From Mactromeris polynyma (lineage: Eukaryota; Mollusca; Bivalvia; Venerida; Mactridae), in assembly GCA_032209605.1 (NCBI GenBank), contig JASFXZ010000010.1:9445385-9509384 (forward strand): a stretch of 64,000 bases of DNA. The letters are read 5' to 3'. Positions within the stretch are counted from its first letter, which is position 1; every line of letters starts with the position of its first letter. This document shows positions 49,066 through 60,861 of this stretch, piece by piece. The notes under the pieces were generated by a model. It saw nothing but the letters and a program-made list of their open reading frames with translations, ran no database searches and was not told the origin of the DNA. The translations under genes and the position numbers were made by a program.

Positions 49066-50630
49066 ATTTTATATTAATTCACTGCTACCATAAAGCCATG
49101 ATATATCCAGCACTCACTTAACAAACTCGCGTAACACCACTAATCCTATTGCGCAATCCCAAGTGCTCGAACAAAGACACGTGTAAATCCACGGTAAATA
49201 AACAATTAATAAACGTCCCTTACCACTTCATTATATCTTAAATATTAAGCACGCACTAGTTATCAATTTACACTCGCAAAGGATGTGCAGCATATATTCA
49301 TACACTTAAGCTGAAGTCAATTGACTTGCCATATCTATGTATGCCCTATATTATAAGTCGCACTTTTTGGTTGAGCAGGACTTCGCGATAAACGATCCCA
49401 CCCTTGGTACAGTTTGAAAGAAATTCTTCAAGTCGTACAATCTTCAATCCCTCTGATTGCGTTTATCAATATCGTAGTACTAACAGTAGCGTGTGAAAGC
49501 GACGGAGACTTGAGCAATATCTGATCACTCAAATATACATAATATCACTCATTTTTATTCTGTATTTTACTATCATGCACAACGAACACGTTCATTCATC
49601 GATCAGTTTCAGTATTGAGAAACTACAACTGTAGTATGAACTATATATGGAGTAACTCGAAACCTATCAACATCCCTGCGTATTATGAATCGATGATGTC
49701 TCTTCTTTATAGCTGACTCGTCGTAAAATGAGACTCCACGACACTGAAGCAGTGAGTAAGAATGAGTACGCGAAGAAAAATCAAGTTATTAAAAATACAC
49801 TTGCTTTTTGTAGTTTTTAACTGTACACACTTATGACACCGGACAGATGTTTAACGTAGTATTATACTTTTGATAATAAAGAACTCATGTTAAACCACTT
49901 AACGTGATGTAAAGTTTAATGTTTAATGTCCGCATACTACTAAATAATTATTCATAAGGATGTTGGAAATTCCGAGGGTCGAAGTTTGTATTCTTGGTAT
50001 TATCTACTTACCGGTAATTATTGAGTGGGTAATGTTTATAAACGCTTGTATGATATTGTTCTTGTTATCAAGAGAGACCCAGCCTCGCGACGTTCGAGTT
50101 AAGTTGTTGTCAGGGAGGGCAGTAACTTAGCTGGTGTATTCGTTATCAAAAATCGGTTCACCACGGGTATCAGCCAGTGAATATTAGTGAAGTCATGTTG
50201 TGACAAGATATCTCTAGGTTCATGTGTGTTCTATAATTGTATATAAAACGTAATCAACTCAGCTATTTGAAGTCATCATTACTGACTTTGATTCTACATT
50301 GTACACATTACATCCGAACTGCGCAAACAAATTAGCTTAGGCCATTCTTATAGCTTGGGCACACCTGAATGTATTGCCCCAAAGGCATCATTAACAAATT
50401 ATGCGTTTGAGGTAACTCGACTGACCCAGCAAAATAGCCCCTTGACTCTAGCCTTCTGGGTGCAAGAATCCACCTGGTTCATAACAGGTGAATACCGACA
50501 ATATTCAAAAGATAGATAATTGATCTACCGACTCCCCCGCCCCCCCAAAAAAATAATTTGCGTAGGTGCACGACAAACAAACAGTTCGTTTGTAATGGGG
50601 CTTTAAACGAGAGAGAATACGTTACTATAC
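49066..50630. other. Divergent intergenic DNA upstream of the distal Mitf exon; nothing firm
   Basis: A promoter for the distal Mitf exon should lie at the left end if that exon is a first exon. GACACGTGTAAATC at about 49178 is a CACGTG E-box 110 bases upstream of the ATG. No TATA box can be singled out. Confidence 0.3.
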
Positions 50631-50639
50631 AGGAACGCC

Positions 50640-50895
50640 ACATACACAAGACAGTGCCTCCTCACACAGACCTCCGGGAAAACAACATTCAATAAAACAT
50701 AAGGTACTTGAGGTTAAATGGTACATACGTTAGGGAACAGAGGCGCGTGGAATGGCCTGGCAGACCATATGGAATAACTAGGAGAATCAAAGGACAAACA
50801 GTGAAGGGGGGGGATTAATGGATGGAAAATATCACAGCACAAGTCTAGATAGCGGACAACAATAGGCCGAAACTGGGCAGAAAATAACCTGAACA
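50640..50895 (-). repeat. Dispersed repeat with CCATACAGACCTCC-type core, copy 3
   Basis: Read on the minus strand: TTTTCCCGGAGGTCTGTGTG, GAGGCACTGTCTTGTG, and earlier TTTCGGCCTATTGTTGTCCG. Same as 21780-22025 on plus. Confidence 0.65.
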
Positions 50896-50954
50896 CTATA
50901 AAAGAATTGCGCAGGTGAAGTCACAGTCAGTGTCATACTGTGACTATTCCAGCT

Positions 50955-51125
50955 ATTATAGGATGGAGGTAGAACTATTGACCTTGCGTTAGCCAGCTTG
51001 GGGCGTCCTAACTTAAAAGTTCTATATCTCTGGTGGGATTCGAACCCTCAGTTGTGAGGGGGGAGGGAGTAATTTGAAGCCAGTGACCATAATATTTCGA
51101 CCACGGAGTCCGAGTCCCGGCCTAC
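50955..51125 (-). mobile_element. SINE, family A copy 2
   Basis: On the minus strand GGACTCCGTGGTCGAAATAT is the A-box side, GAGGGTTCGAATCCCACCAG a perfect B box, and AAGCTGGCTAACGCAAGGTC with GTTCTACCTCC the body shared with 18015-18235. Confidence 0.65.
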
Positions 51126-51129
51126 AATA

Positions 51130-53190
51130 AGATTATATATATGGCCTTGATTCAATTAAGCGAGAATGCGCTTAATAAAAGCACCAAAAAATTAACTTAA
51201 GAGTTGGAGTTTATCAATCTAATGGATATGTTTGGATACTAGGTGAAGTTTACAAATACTTGATTGTAATTCGTAAAATGTCACATTCGTCTCCTTCTGT
51301 TTTATTTGCTTCGCATATTTGACTTAATAAAATATGAGTGAAAAGTAGCCCTTAATTCGTGAATATACATATAGCCTAACACAATTCATTGAAGGAAATA
51401 ACCTCCTTTAATACACCGAAAGTCGGTATTTTTTACAGAAATACAAAATGACAAAATGGGATTTCCTAACCGCTTATTGAGGAAATAAATGACCATTTAA
51501 CAAACAAAAAATGCTGTCATATGATATTTACGCTGACTTAGCAAAATGCATGCAACATATATACATGTAAAACAGTTCGATTCTTCATAGTTTGCAATAA
51601 TTGTTTTCCTCTGGGACAAATATATACTATATATATTGGTCCCAGTTTTTCTTATTCAATAGTTTTCATTTAATCACATAATAATATGTGTACATGTATT
51701 TGTTTATTTGTATTTAATGACAAAAAACGGAGTGGTCAATATTGGCAAAACATCTGGTAGATTTTCTCTCGGGCTATAGAAAAATCCGAAATGCTAGTGA
51801 AAAATTAAATCCTACTTTCGCTTTCTTTTAAATCAACCGGCTAAAATCGCCGACTGCGCTGGTTCCCCGGAAACTTATGCGCTCGGTCGTTATTCTGTTA
51901 TACTCCCGGGTACCAAAAGCATGGGTCGCTTAGTTATTTGGGTTGTTTCCTGTAGCGTAGTGTTTCTTAACGTAAATATTTGATTTTTTTCACACAAGCA
52001 GGTCTAAGAAAAAATGGCCTTCCAACTGAAATACATTGCTCGGGCAAAACCTGGTAAAAAACAGACAGAAGTGGATCGGAAGAGAGGGTTTTATGAGAAA
52101 TCCACACAAAAATATTCGGACCAGTGAATTTCCATTCGGGCTGGTCAAAATTGGTAAATTACTAGCCCGACTTGCTTGTAAGTTCAGATCTTAATTTCAT
52201 AGTTTACGTTAATAAGTGTCTGTCTGTCGGCCTAGTCATAATGCAGCTATATCTTGTGGCTTACGTTATGTTTGAAGTTTAGCTCATTAGGTGCAGAACA
52301 CATTGTCATTGCCACACAACTTGAGTCCACAATGAGTATAGAGACACATGTGGTCCAAATATCAGGACACTTCCAAAACAGAATTATGGCTTTAGTAGAA
52401 CAGAACAATTTGAAAGTAAAACGGAGTAAAATAACAAGAGAATTACAGAGCCTATCTATCTGCCGATTGTGTCAAACCTCTCACGAGGACTTAGACAAGG
52501 TTGCGCATCAAGCTACAAATAGTAGTCTAGTAGTCTAGTCAATAGAAGTAAAAGTAGTCAAACTTTAAAAAAACGGAAGTAGGAATGAAACAAATGTTTG
52601 CTAACTGCAACATTGAACTGCTCTACGGTAAGACATGGGAAATGGGGGATAGACCGTTCCAATGATGAACAGTCCGGGGGAAATGAGTTCTTGTAATCAT
52701 TGAGTCTCGCAGAGTTCTAAAACAAGACAATTCCACATGGAGTACCGAACCAGGACGATTCCAATGTCATGTCATATCAGTATAATTAAAGGGTCGTACA
52801 AAGTAAAAAAACAACAGGACAGTTCGAGAGTGTAAAAAGGCCAAATATAGTATCCCACAGATTCCAAAATCAGGACATTTCCGGAGTCGAGAAGACGTTT
52901 AGGACTTAAATGTCTTATTTCTTGCAAAATATGTCAAATTCGGCGAAATTAAAATATAAGCGTCAAATATGGAAAAATTCATACATTCATTGCATAAATG
53001 TTATGTCGCCTTAAAACAACCAGTAGAAATGCACGATCGTGTACCAAACTTGTCCTGAAACTAAAATCACATGTTATGACAAATGAAAACAATACATCAA
53101 GTACTGACATGTTGAACATGTTTCGAAGATAGTCAGTTACACAATTTAGTATCCTCGCCATGAGTTTCGGTGCACTTGTACATAATACAT
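51130..53190. other. Intergenic DNA, nothing firm
   Basis: A 94-codon plus-strand frame at 52254-52538 has no recognised relatives, no splice support and a composition like its surroundings, so it is not called. Confidence 0.35.
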
Positions 53191-53195
53191 CAATA

Positions 53196-53389
53196 TACAG
53201 TCAAACATGTCTTTAAAGGCCACCCATGGGAACAGCAAAATGTGGTCTTTGTTTACAGGTGGTCTCTATTAACAGATTAAATATCATTGAAAATGGTCTG
53301 ATGGGAGATAAAATTGGTGGTCTTTGCAGACAGGTTTTGCAATAGTTGTCTTTGTTCGCAGGTGGTCTTTAACACAGGTTTGACTGTAA
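53196..53389. mobile_element. MITE of the CAGTCAAACCTG family, copy 3 (reverse orientation)
   Basis: TACAGTCAAACATGTCTTTA left, ATCATTGAAAATGGTCTGAT middle, AACACAGGTTTGACTGTA right; the exact reverse layout of 36838-37030. Confidence 0.85.
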
Positions 53390-53639
53390 TAGTTTAGTAA
53401 GTGTAAACAATTTCCACTATAGTACGAAGTATGTATACTTAATACATCTTGAACTTCTCTTTCTAAACCACACAACAACCACTTAAGATTGTATCCTATT
53501 GTTTCACATTTTGTCTTATTGTCAGCTAATCGATGCTTCTTGAGACAATTAAATACCCTTTAAGGGTTTTCCAACGAACTAAGTCATACAGCTTAATGAT
53601 ATATAATGTATGCATTGTATAAATAAGCGTAAGAAGCTA

Positions 53640-53775
53640 AATCCACATTCGAAACACGTCGGCCTTTTTCGGAGAAAAAACTAATTCTATACGTTAACGT
53701 TTCTAAAAAAAACATTAATCATTCGGAATTCGTCGGCCTTGTTCAGAGAAAAAAATCTATATAAGTTGCTGAAGA
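53640..53775. repeat. ~90-bp imperfect tandem duplication
   Basis: ATTCG.AA..CGTCGGCCTT and TTC.GAGAAAAAA occur twice (about 53648 and 53721). Confidence 0.5.
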
Positions 53776-54299
53776 ATGCCGAATGGTTAACAAACTGTCT
53801 TTATGAAGAACGTTCGTGTCTTCGATTAATTTAACTCCGCCGGATATAATTGAACCACGTCATATTGTGATACATGTAGGACTACTACGGTAACATGATT
53901 GCAGCATTACAAAATGTTCCAATTGTTTAACAAGTTTATTGAATTTCGCAGTTTTGCATTTTCATACTTTTTTCACAACGAAGTATTATCAATTTATAAT
54001 TCAATGGTTCAATAATCCAATAGCTTTATTAAATAAGTTTATAAAAATTATGCACGAACTGGATAAGATCAAGTAGAGCTACCACTTCATGTTTTGTATA
54101 AGAAACGACCCAATATTTCTTCATATAACATTTAGATGAACTAACAACTGAGTAAAACTACCGGACATTCTGAATGTTTAAGAACATGACCATTGGTCAG
54201 AAGCATCTGAGTATCATGTACAGAAACATAATACAGGGCCTGGGACTATATAATGGATACTTACACCACTGATATATTTATACCATTTTCTTAGAATTG

Positions 54300-54516
54300 G
54301 ACGAGGTGTTCCGATCATTTGATATCGGAAGAAAATCTCAACGCTCGCGAGAGTTCAAATAACAGCCTGTTTCGAATCCATGGTTTATATATCCGTGCTT
54401 ACATTCAGCACCCTTACTTCATGAGTTTTGTTCACAGACAGGGGAGCTAACCGCTGTAAGAATTTTGACGTTGGACAAACGTTTGGTTTGGATTGCCTCG
54501 GACACAAACGCTGAAA
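54300..54516 (+). promoter_or_regulatory. GPKOW promoter/5' UTR region with CTCGCGAG palindrome
   Basis: The 200 bases before the GPKOW start lack a clear TATA placement but contain the palindrome CTCGCGAGAG near 54345, like the TCTCGCGAGA element of housekeeping promoters. Parts of this region (GCTCGCGAGAGTTCAAA and TTTCGAATC.ATGGTTTATAT.TCCGTG) occur again at about 57500-57580 in intron 1. The transcription start cannot be placed. Confidence 0.45.
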
Positions 54517-54665
54517 ATGGACGAGGAAACAAACAAAACAGTATCATTCGGATTTGCCCGGAAATCTGAGAAGAAAGTTGTAGCAAAAAGTCAAATTTCT
54601 GACAATGTTGACACCACAGAAGAAACTGATTTCATTTTATCTCTTGAAAACAAAAGGGTTAAAAG
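54517..54665 (+). CDS. GPKOW: GPKOW coding exon 1
   Basis: Residues 1-49 plus two bases, starting ATGGACGAGG. VSFGFARKSEKKVVAKSQ matches the ISFGFTRTSARRRLADS start of human GPKOW, and TTEETDFILSLENKRVKS matches the EEKDFLKTVEGRELQS that follows. The donor is AAAAG/gtaaaa, phase 2. GPKOW is the G-patch and KOW domain protein (yeast Spp2-related) of the activated spliceosome, which stimulates the DHX16/Prp2 helicase in the nucleus. The first ATG downstream of the CTCGCGAG-containing promoter region is used. Confidence 0.9.
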
Positions 54666-54878
54666 GTAAAAAACAATTGTCATGTGTTTTCGCGATGCGT
54701 AGTAAAATCGTTTTATTTTTTTATACAAATAACAGATCTATATACGTAGAATGTTACTGTCAGTCAGTGTCAGACATTGTAACAGTATCATTTTCAGGTA
54801 AACAAACATGCATTGTTTGTAATGTGTATGAACGGCATTAAGTGAGAATTCAAATCCATGAAAATGATATACACTATG

Positions 54879-56149
54879 TAGTGTTATTTCTAGAATTTGA
54901 AAAGGGCAGGGTGCTGGCATAAAAAGGGCACTTTGGTAGTTGCAAATTCGTTCCAAAGGGACAAAATCATAGTTAAAATGTGAATGTTCCACATATTTGA
55001 GTAAATGTTATTGGACTATATTGTGTGTATATGAAGTGTGTCGATGACTCCCTATATTCACAAACTATGAGCAGAATAATAGCATTTGCTATTGTGACAA
55101 AGGGTGGAAGTGGGGGCGTCTCTGGTTTATGAAACAATTCTTATTTAATTCTAAATTAATTGCATGGACATTAGCAGCACCATACATGTACATAAAAGTT
55201 AAAAAATCTTAAATTCTCCATTCATAAAAATGTATAAATTATATTCCCTAGACCAGCACAATACACTAAATATTGATGTCACAAATTAATTCAGTAAACT
55301 TTCATAGTACCAAACGGTACGAACGTTCTGGGGACGAACAAAGTGAAAATTTTACATGGCTTTGTTTCAAACTTGATAATAGAAGAAACATATGATTTTG
55401 TTAAGTTAAGGCATATTTACACAATTGACATTGATAGTCAAAAGCTGTAAGCAACTGTCGTGTGGATTTAGCATCGAAATTCTCACGAAAACGAAACAGC
55501 ACATGACGGAGCGGCCGCCATCTTGAATTTTTGTTTACATGTGAGAGGAAATGAAAGTGGTCTAATATTGTATATATTCCGGGTGATTTCGTACAAAAAT
55601 GGACCAGAATGTTTTAGAATACTGATATTCTTATAAATACACCAAAGAATCCAGCGAACTCGCCTCAGAAAAGTAAAAAAAGTCGTCAACTAAAATTTTT
55701 AATTTCTTGTCGAAATCCCTCGTCTTCTGCAGTTATTTTTTTTTTTCTTATTAGCAAATAGTAATTGTTTAATTCGTTTCGCATTACCATTGTCGATTAA
55801 ATCAAACAAGGCAATCGCTTAAAAAGTGCAATGTTTTCGCATTATCAACAAACTCGCTAACCATTCACGCGTGTTTACATGTACAACGGTTTAACCCGGC
55901 CTCTATCAGTTAATCGTACGGACCGCACGCGTAACGGGAACCAGCCAGTTATATGCAGTGTAGACGATTGTCGATGTATTGTAAACAAAGGCACATGCTG
56001 TGACGCTCGGGGGCATTTTACAGGATGTAGATTACACAGTTGACAGATTATTGCAAATAGGGCATTAGGGGCGCTAATTAGGGCAGCGGGGCGGGGCCAA
56101 AAAGGGGCAGGGCGCGGCGCCCCGCTATCACGCTATAGAAATAACACTA
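54879..56149. mobile_element. 1.27-kb hAT-like transposon with 6-bp target duplication, in GPKOW intron 1
   Basis: TAGTGTTATTTCTAG at the left is inverted at the right as ATAGAAATAACACTA. ACTATG lies on both outer sides (54873-54878 and 56150-56155). G-rich subterminal stretches at both ends (GGGCAGGGTGCTGG; GGGGCAGGGCGCGGCGCCCC) and six-base duplications fit the hAT6 type. It contains the last ~70 bases of a TGCCCCCACT element (55058-55128). No transposase frame. Confidence 0.8.
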
Positions 56150-56161
56150 ACTATGAGTATG

Positions 56162-56860
56162 ACCACGGACCTATATAGGTCCGTGGGGTAAAGGGTCATC
56201 TCGGCCCACTTACAGTCTCGGCCCGGTCCGACTCGGCCCACTTTTGAAGTGCCATGAATACGCAAAGTTGTTCACACATTCCGGTCAATTCGGCATATTA
56301 AAGAATGTGATAGAAGTCGTCTTTTTAATAGCAATTACACACATGACTGTAGTCGAAGATATTCCAATTATACTGTGCTATTGCGCTTTATTGTCTGTGT
56401 ATGTGCTTATTATTTGTTACATTTATTCTACTTGTGTAATATTTCTGTAAGTGTTTACGGAATTTTGTGATTTGTGAGAATTTCTCGCGATGTATCCGTG
56501 AAATTTATGAAATGAATATTAAACTTTTTCGTATGGTCTACTTTATTATAACAGATACCAATATACATTTCACGGGGAAATTTCCACTTTAACGCGAATC
56601 TTCAATGCACTGAGAATATTCAGTAATGTTTTCAACTTACATTTAACTTAATAATTAACGATCAATGTATCAAAAATCAACACTTAGAATGTTCATATAT
56701 ATCACATCAATAATGTGAACAACTTTGCCTATTCATTGCACTTCAAAAGTGGGCCGAGTCGGACCGGGCCGAGTCGGACCGGGCCGAGACTGTAAGTGGG
56801 CCGAGTCGGACCGGGCCGAGACTGTTAGTGGGCCGAGATGACCCTGAATCGGTCCGTGGT
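56162..56860. mobile_element. 0.7-kb transposon with ~125-bp inverted ends rich in GGGCCGAG
   Basis: Left 56162-56285 and right 56712-56860 are inverted copies: ACCACGGACC, GGGTCATCTCGGCCCACTTA, CGGCCCGGTCCGACTCGGCC and TTTTGAAGTGC.ATGAATA. The left tip is a perfect palindrome, CCACGGACCTATATAGGTCC + GTGG. The right arm has extra tandem units of GTGGGCCGAGTCGGACCGG. The interior is AT-rich and non-coding. It starts six bases past the hAT-like element's target duplication. Confidence 0.8.
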
Positions 56861-56894
56861 ATCACTCACTATGAGACTGTGTCCTTCAGGACAG

Positions 56895-57047
56895 CTAACA
56901 GGCTTGCGTTCAGTTACGGCTAACAGTCGCAAATGTTTTGTATTGTATCCCTTGCCCACCGTATCACATTGACTTCAGATGGGGCACCAAATTGCAAAAC
57001 GTTATGAAACGTGAGCCGCAAGTACCTTTACTGAATACTGGGCAGGT
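56895..57047 (+). repeat. Dispersed repeat shared with 10160-10330
   Basis: CTTGCGTTCAGTTACGGCTA, CGTATCACATTGACTTCAGA and CTTTACTGAATACTGGGCAG. Confidence 0.65.
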
Positions 57048-57494
57048 CTGCTTCATATTCGCAGTCATAAGTTGACCAATATCTCCCCGAAAACTGCCCT
57101 AACAACTATACTAGAAGATTTGTTACGTGGAAAAAATGATAGTAATAGCACAAACATTTAATTTTTAAACCATTAATTGGAAACTGACTGATTCTGGTAA
57201 ATAATAAACCCACTATCTTTAGCTTTTGGTCGGTAGTATCATGAATTTCCACCACTTTATCTATTGGCGATAGTCAGCAATCTCCGTTCATTTCCGTCTA
57301 CTGCTAGCTCTGTTGATAAGCACTTAAATGTCAGCGTAATTACCTATTGCTTTGTGTAATTCTTAATTGTCTAAATGTAGTAACTTAAAATTGCATTCAT
57401 TAAGACTAAGAAATGTTTAAAATAAAACGATAACAGCAGAGCAAAAACTTCTCTCGATTCAGAAACAAGATAATTTTATAACGGGTTTGATCTC

Positions 57495-57585
57495 ATAAAA
57501 ATCTCATTGCTCGCGAGAGTTCAAACAATTCTACATGGACTTAGCAGGAAGTTTCGAATCTATGGTTTATATCTCCGTGGTAATA
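57495..57585 (+). repeat. Partial duplicate of the GPKOW promoter region in intron 1
   Basis: ATCTCATTGCTCGCGAGAGT + TCAAA and TTTCGAATCTATGGTTTATA + TCTCCGTG correspond to about 54330-54400, with a 20-base difference in the middle. Lies about 3.1 kb downstream of the original. Confidence 0.65.
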
Positions 57586-58165
57586 ATCTGCTGCCTAAGT
57601 AGAAAACAACAACTTAAAAGCAACTTAAAGTTTCAAAGGGTGAACGGTCAATTAGTAATTTTATCAATTGCTTTTAACGTGAACAAAATAATTGTAACTA
57701 GAATGTTCATTGTAAAAATACTAATGTAGAATAAACAAATGATTGCTTAAAAGTAGTATTTGACATGCGATCAGCTTATCCTTGGTATGTAAAAACTCAT
57801 GAGTATTCACTGATTATATAATTTTAGTATCGTTTGAAAACATGATAAATTAAAAACTTTTACCCCAAATTTTTGCTTGTTCTGTTGAGTTCATAACATC
57901 CGAAAAAATCCTTTACTAGATTTAACTTTTGGTTGTCCTGGTTGAAGTTTTAAGAAATCAGCAAAGTACTGAACATTCTTAGCTTTTTTAATTATCCCTC
58001 TTTGATTAATTTATTAAATAATTAATTTGATATGATTTTGTTGCACTGATTGAAATAAAGTTCATTTTAGTGTGAATACATGTAGTTGGTAATTTTGTTC
58101 AGGATACAAAAAAAAGAAATACATTGTGGCAGGTATAATGATAAAAATCATGGGTACGTATGGTC

Positions 58166-58295
58166 AGAGGTTATAAAACTGAGTTTTGAGACCATTCCAA
58201 GAAAGCAGCCTCACCATTGGTCAGTTTAAATTCTATACTCTGGACCAACCAATCAGAGACTTGAGTTTTGAGACTGATCTCCCATCAATATTGCT
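58166..58295. repeat. CCAAT-palindrome family copy 14, well preserved
   Basis: GGTTATAAAACTGAGTTTTG, TCACCATTGGTCAGTTTAAA, CAACCAATCAGAGACTTGAG and TTTTGAGACTGATCTC. Both arms are still clear. Confidence 0.75.
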
Positions 58296-58356
58296 TGGTG
58301 TAAATGTCAGGAGTGTCACTAATATTTGAACTAGCGGGAAAATCATCAAAAGTAGT

Positions 58357-58467
58357 CAGGGGTCTGGGGGGTACTCCCCTTAAATTATCATCACTCCTAC
58401 AAGAAAAGTAGTCCGGTGATGAGGCATGAGTTACCGGGTATTTTTACTGGCCACCGGACACCCCTGA
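58357..58467. mobile_element. Short MITE with CAGGGGTSTGG ends
   Basis: TCAGGGGTCTGGGGGGTACT left; CACCGGACACCCCTGA right (inverted). About 110 bases, hAT-like in style. Confidence 0.5.
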
Positions 58468-58897
58468 GATGTATCTTGCTTCTTCTTGTATCAGAGTTGG
58501 AATGTGTTTGGTTGGTGATCTACTGTTATACCTTCATTAGAATTTACTACTAATCTATCATACAATAACTGTCAGCAGCCAAAACAACAATTATTTGGCT
58601 GCATATTTCCAATGCTTCTACAAACATATTCTTTCAACACATAACTTGAACTTGCATCTAGTGGGTTCCAAGTCATTATTTCCCTATAGACTGAAACTTA
58701 AATGCCGTTTGTGGGAGGGGTAGGGCATTAAGAAAGGTACATGTTTTGGGCAATCTGAAAGAAGGAAGTGGTCTTGTCCTAACTTTCAAGCAATGCCTAG
58801 CGAAGAAAAATTGATACAAAATTGCTCAGTACAAGTACAACTTTCTTACAACAATAATTGTATTATTATTTTTACTTTTCTTTTTTTCAAATTTCAG

Positions 58898-59022
58898 TAC
58901 CAAACCAAAGGATGAAAAGAAGGAGATAATTATCCCCTTAATTAAAACCAACAACTGGAAGACAAAGCATGCAGAGAAAATGCAGGAACTCGACTCACAG
59001 GCTGTCAGTGAAATCATGCAAG
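58898..59022 (+). CDS. GPKOW: GPKOW coding exon 2
   Basis: Starts after TTTTTTTCAAATTTCAG and completes Ser50. It encodes TKPKDEKKEIIIPLIKTNNW, then KTKHAEKMQELDSQAVSEIMQ. KKEIIIPLIKTN aligns with human PKELVIPLIQNG, and the tail with DGVVSQAVKELIAES. The donor is CAAG/gtattt, phase 1. Intron 1, about 4.2 kb, is filled with transposons. Confidence 0.9.
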
Positions 59023-59040
59023 GTATTTGTAACTATTATA

Positions 59041-59205
59041 TACAGTGAAACCTCAATAGTACATGTATGTAAAACTGCTACTGGTTCTGAAAAAGGGCGG
59101 TCTAAGTTGAGAGGTGATCTGACTATTGAGTTGGAATAGGAAGTAAAATTAAAAACTGGTTAATGAAAATATCAGTTTTATGATTGAGGTGGTGTTGCGT
59201 TTTTT
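59041..59205. mobile_element. Pogo-like MITE, right end lost
   Basis: TACAGTGAAACCTCAATAGT left, then GGCGGTCTAAGTTGAGAGGT and GATTGAGGTGGTGTTGCG. It starts 18 bases after the GPKOW exon 2 donor. Confidence 0.65.
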
Positions 59206-59836
59206 TAGCTATTTTGGGAAGATGACACATACCCTTCAAATTTGGATTTTTTGCAATTTGAACCTAGAAATTGGGGGTCTAGTGATTACAGCAACTTTTA
59301 TGAATAAAAGTAAAGGATGTACATGTAGTAATTAATTAATCAACAATTGCTAGTTATATGAACTGCCTGCGAGAGAAAAGGCTCTAACTTTGTCAACTTT
59401 TGGCTACATTGACCTTTTTCAGATTTATTTGGAATTTTTACATTCAAATTAGGAAAATATATACTTTTTGGCATAAGGAATATAGCCAAATAAGGGCTAT
59501 ACAATTGCTGAAAACCCCTGTCTTGAAATGAGGTTTTGTTTATACATGTGCACTAAAGGATTTCTCTGCATCAGGGAAAAGTCGGGGACTTTTGCTAATT
59601 GGTACATGTAGTGAAAGTTTGAAATTTGGAAATTGTCAGAGATTTTTTATTTAATCTGGCCATCTATGGTGAGTCTTCTTAAAAGTTAATTATGTTGGGA
59701 TGGATTGTGGCAAATATATTCTGAAATTTATTCCTGAAAAATAAAGGTTTACATTTTAGAACTGTATTGAAGGTTTTGAGTTTACGACTTGGTAGAAACA
59801 AACCAACTTTCGATTTAAAAAGTGTCTATAGACATT

Positions 59837-60021
59837 ACAGTTGAACCTTGTTTATTTGACAACCTATCCGAATACTCGGTATCATCTGAAATAAATATCA
59901 AGTCCCGCTGTATCTCCTTATGCATGTTGAATTGAAATGGGCTATTCAAAACCGTAACTTTTATTTTATTCAAAATGAGTTTCGGACCCGATGAATTCAA
60001 ATGAACGAGGTCTGACTGTTT
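59837..60021. mobile_element. Pogo-like element, partner of 43480-43752
   Basis: TACAGTTGAACCTTGTTTAT left and AACGAGGTCTGACTGTTTAT right; ATCCGAATACTCGGTATCAT and TTTCGGACCCGATGAATTCA match the 43-kb copy in reverse. Confidence 0.7.
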
Positions 60022-60861
60022 ATATTGAATTATATATTATATACTCGGAAAAAGTAATATTGTTGCATAAAAATTGCTGTGAAATTGTCAGGGAAAACTA
60101 CCGTTTGCCAAGCAAAAGTCCAGAAATTATTTTTTATTTGACAATTTGTGGGAAGCCTATAACAGACAAATACTGTTCTATATTTTCTGACCTTCATGTG
60201 ACATTCTTTTCTTACTGACCTAGTGAGGGCAAATTACACTCTCCTTGACCTAGATAGCAAAATATTTTCGTAATTTAGATAGTATTATTTTCTGATTGAC
60301 CTATTTCACGAAAGTTATCAAAACACAATAGTATTTGAACCAAGACATTCAAATATTTATATAGTATTTTTAATCAAATTGCCTGCTCCTAAGCTCTCAT
60401 TTATATCTCTCTATTTTATTTTAAAGGATGAGATGATAGTTAATGAGATAAGTGTGTATGTTATTTTTTTGTCTCTTGCATAACAACGTCGCCTTGATGA
60501 TATCTGTATTGCATTTTGTTTGTGCTATTTTATTGTGTTTGACTGACAGATAGCCTCAGTATACCAATCTATGTATGCCTTCATTTTTACGTTACCAAGC
60601 AAGCTTGCACTGTGGGTCAGCACTATGTATAAACATTATTTTAAAGGAGTTTTATAGTGACATGCAGGTGTATGTTGATCCAATAAGTATACAGATAGGT
60701 AGGTACATAAAGTGCATTGTTGCCTCAAAACTGAACTGGGTCATTTTCAAGGGGGGAATCCTCTGCGATAAGCCAGCTAAACGGCATTGAAAGCTGGGTA
60801 TGGTTGCAAAATACTCCAAATGTCTACTTTATTTGTGGAAAAGTGAAAAAGATATGTTTTT

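Noticed and set aside
52254..52538. 94-codon plus-strand frame in the divergent intergenic region
   Set aside because: No recognised domain, no splice support, ordinary local composition.
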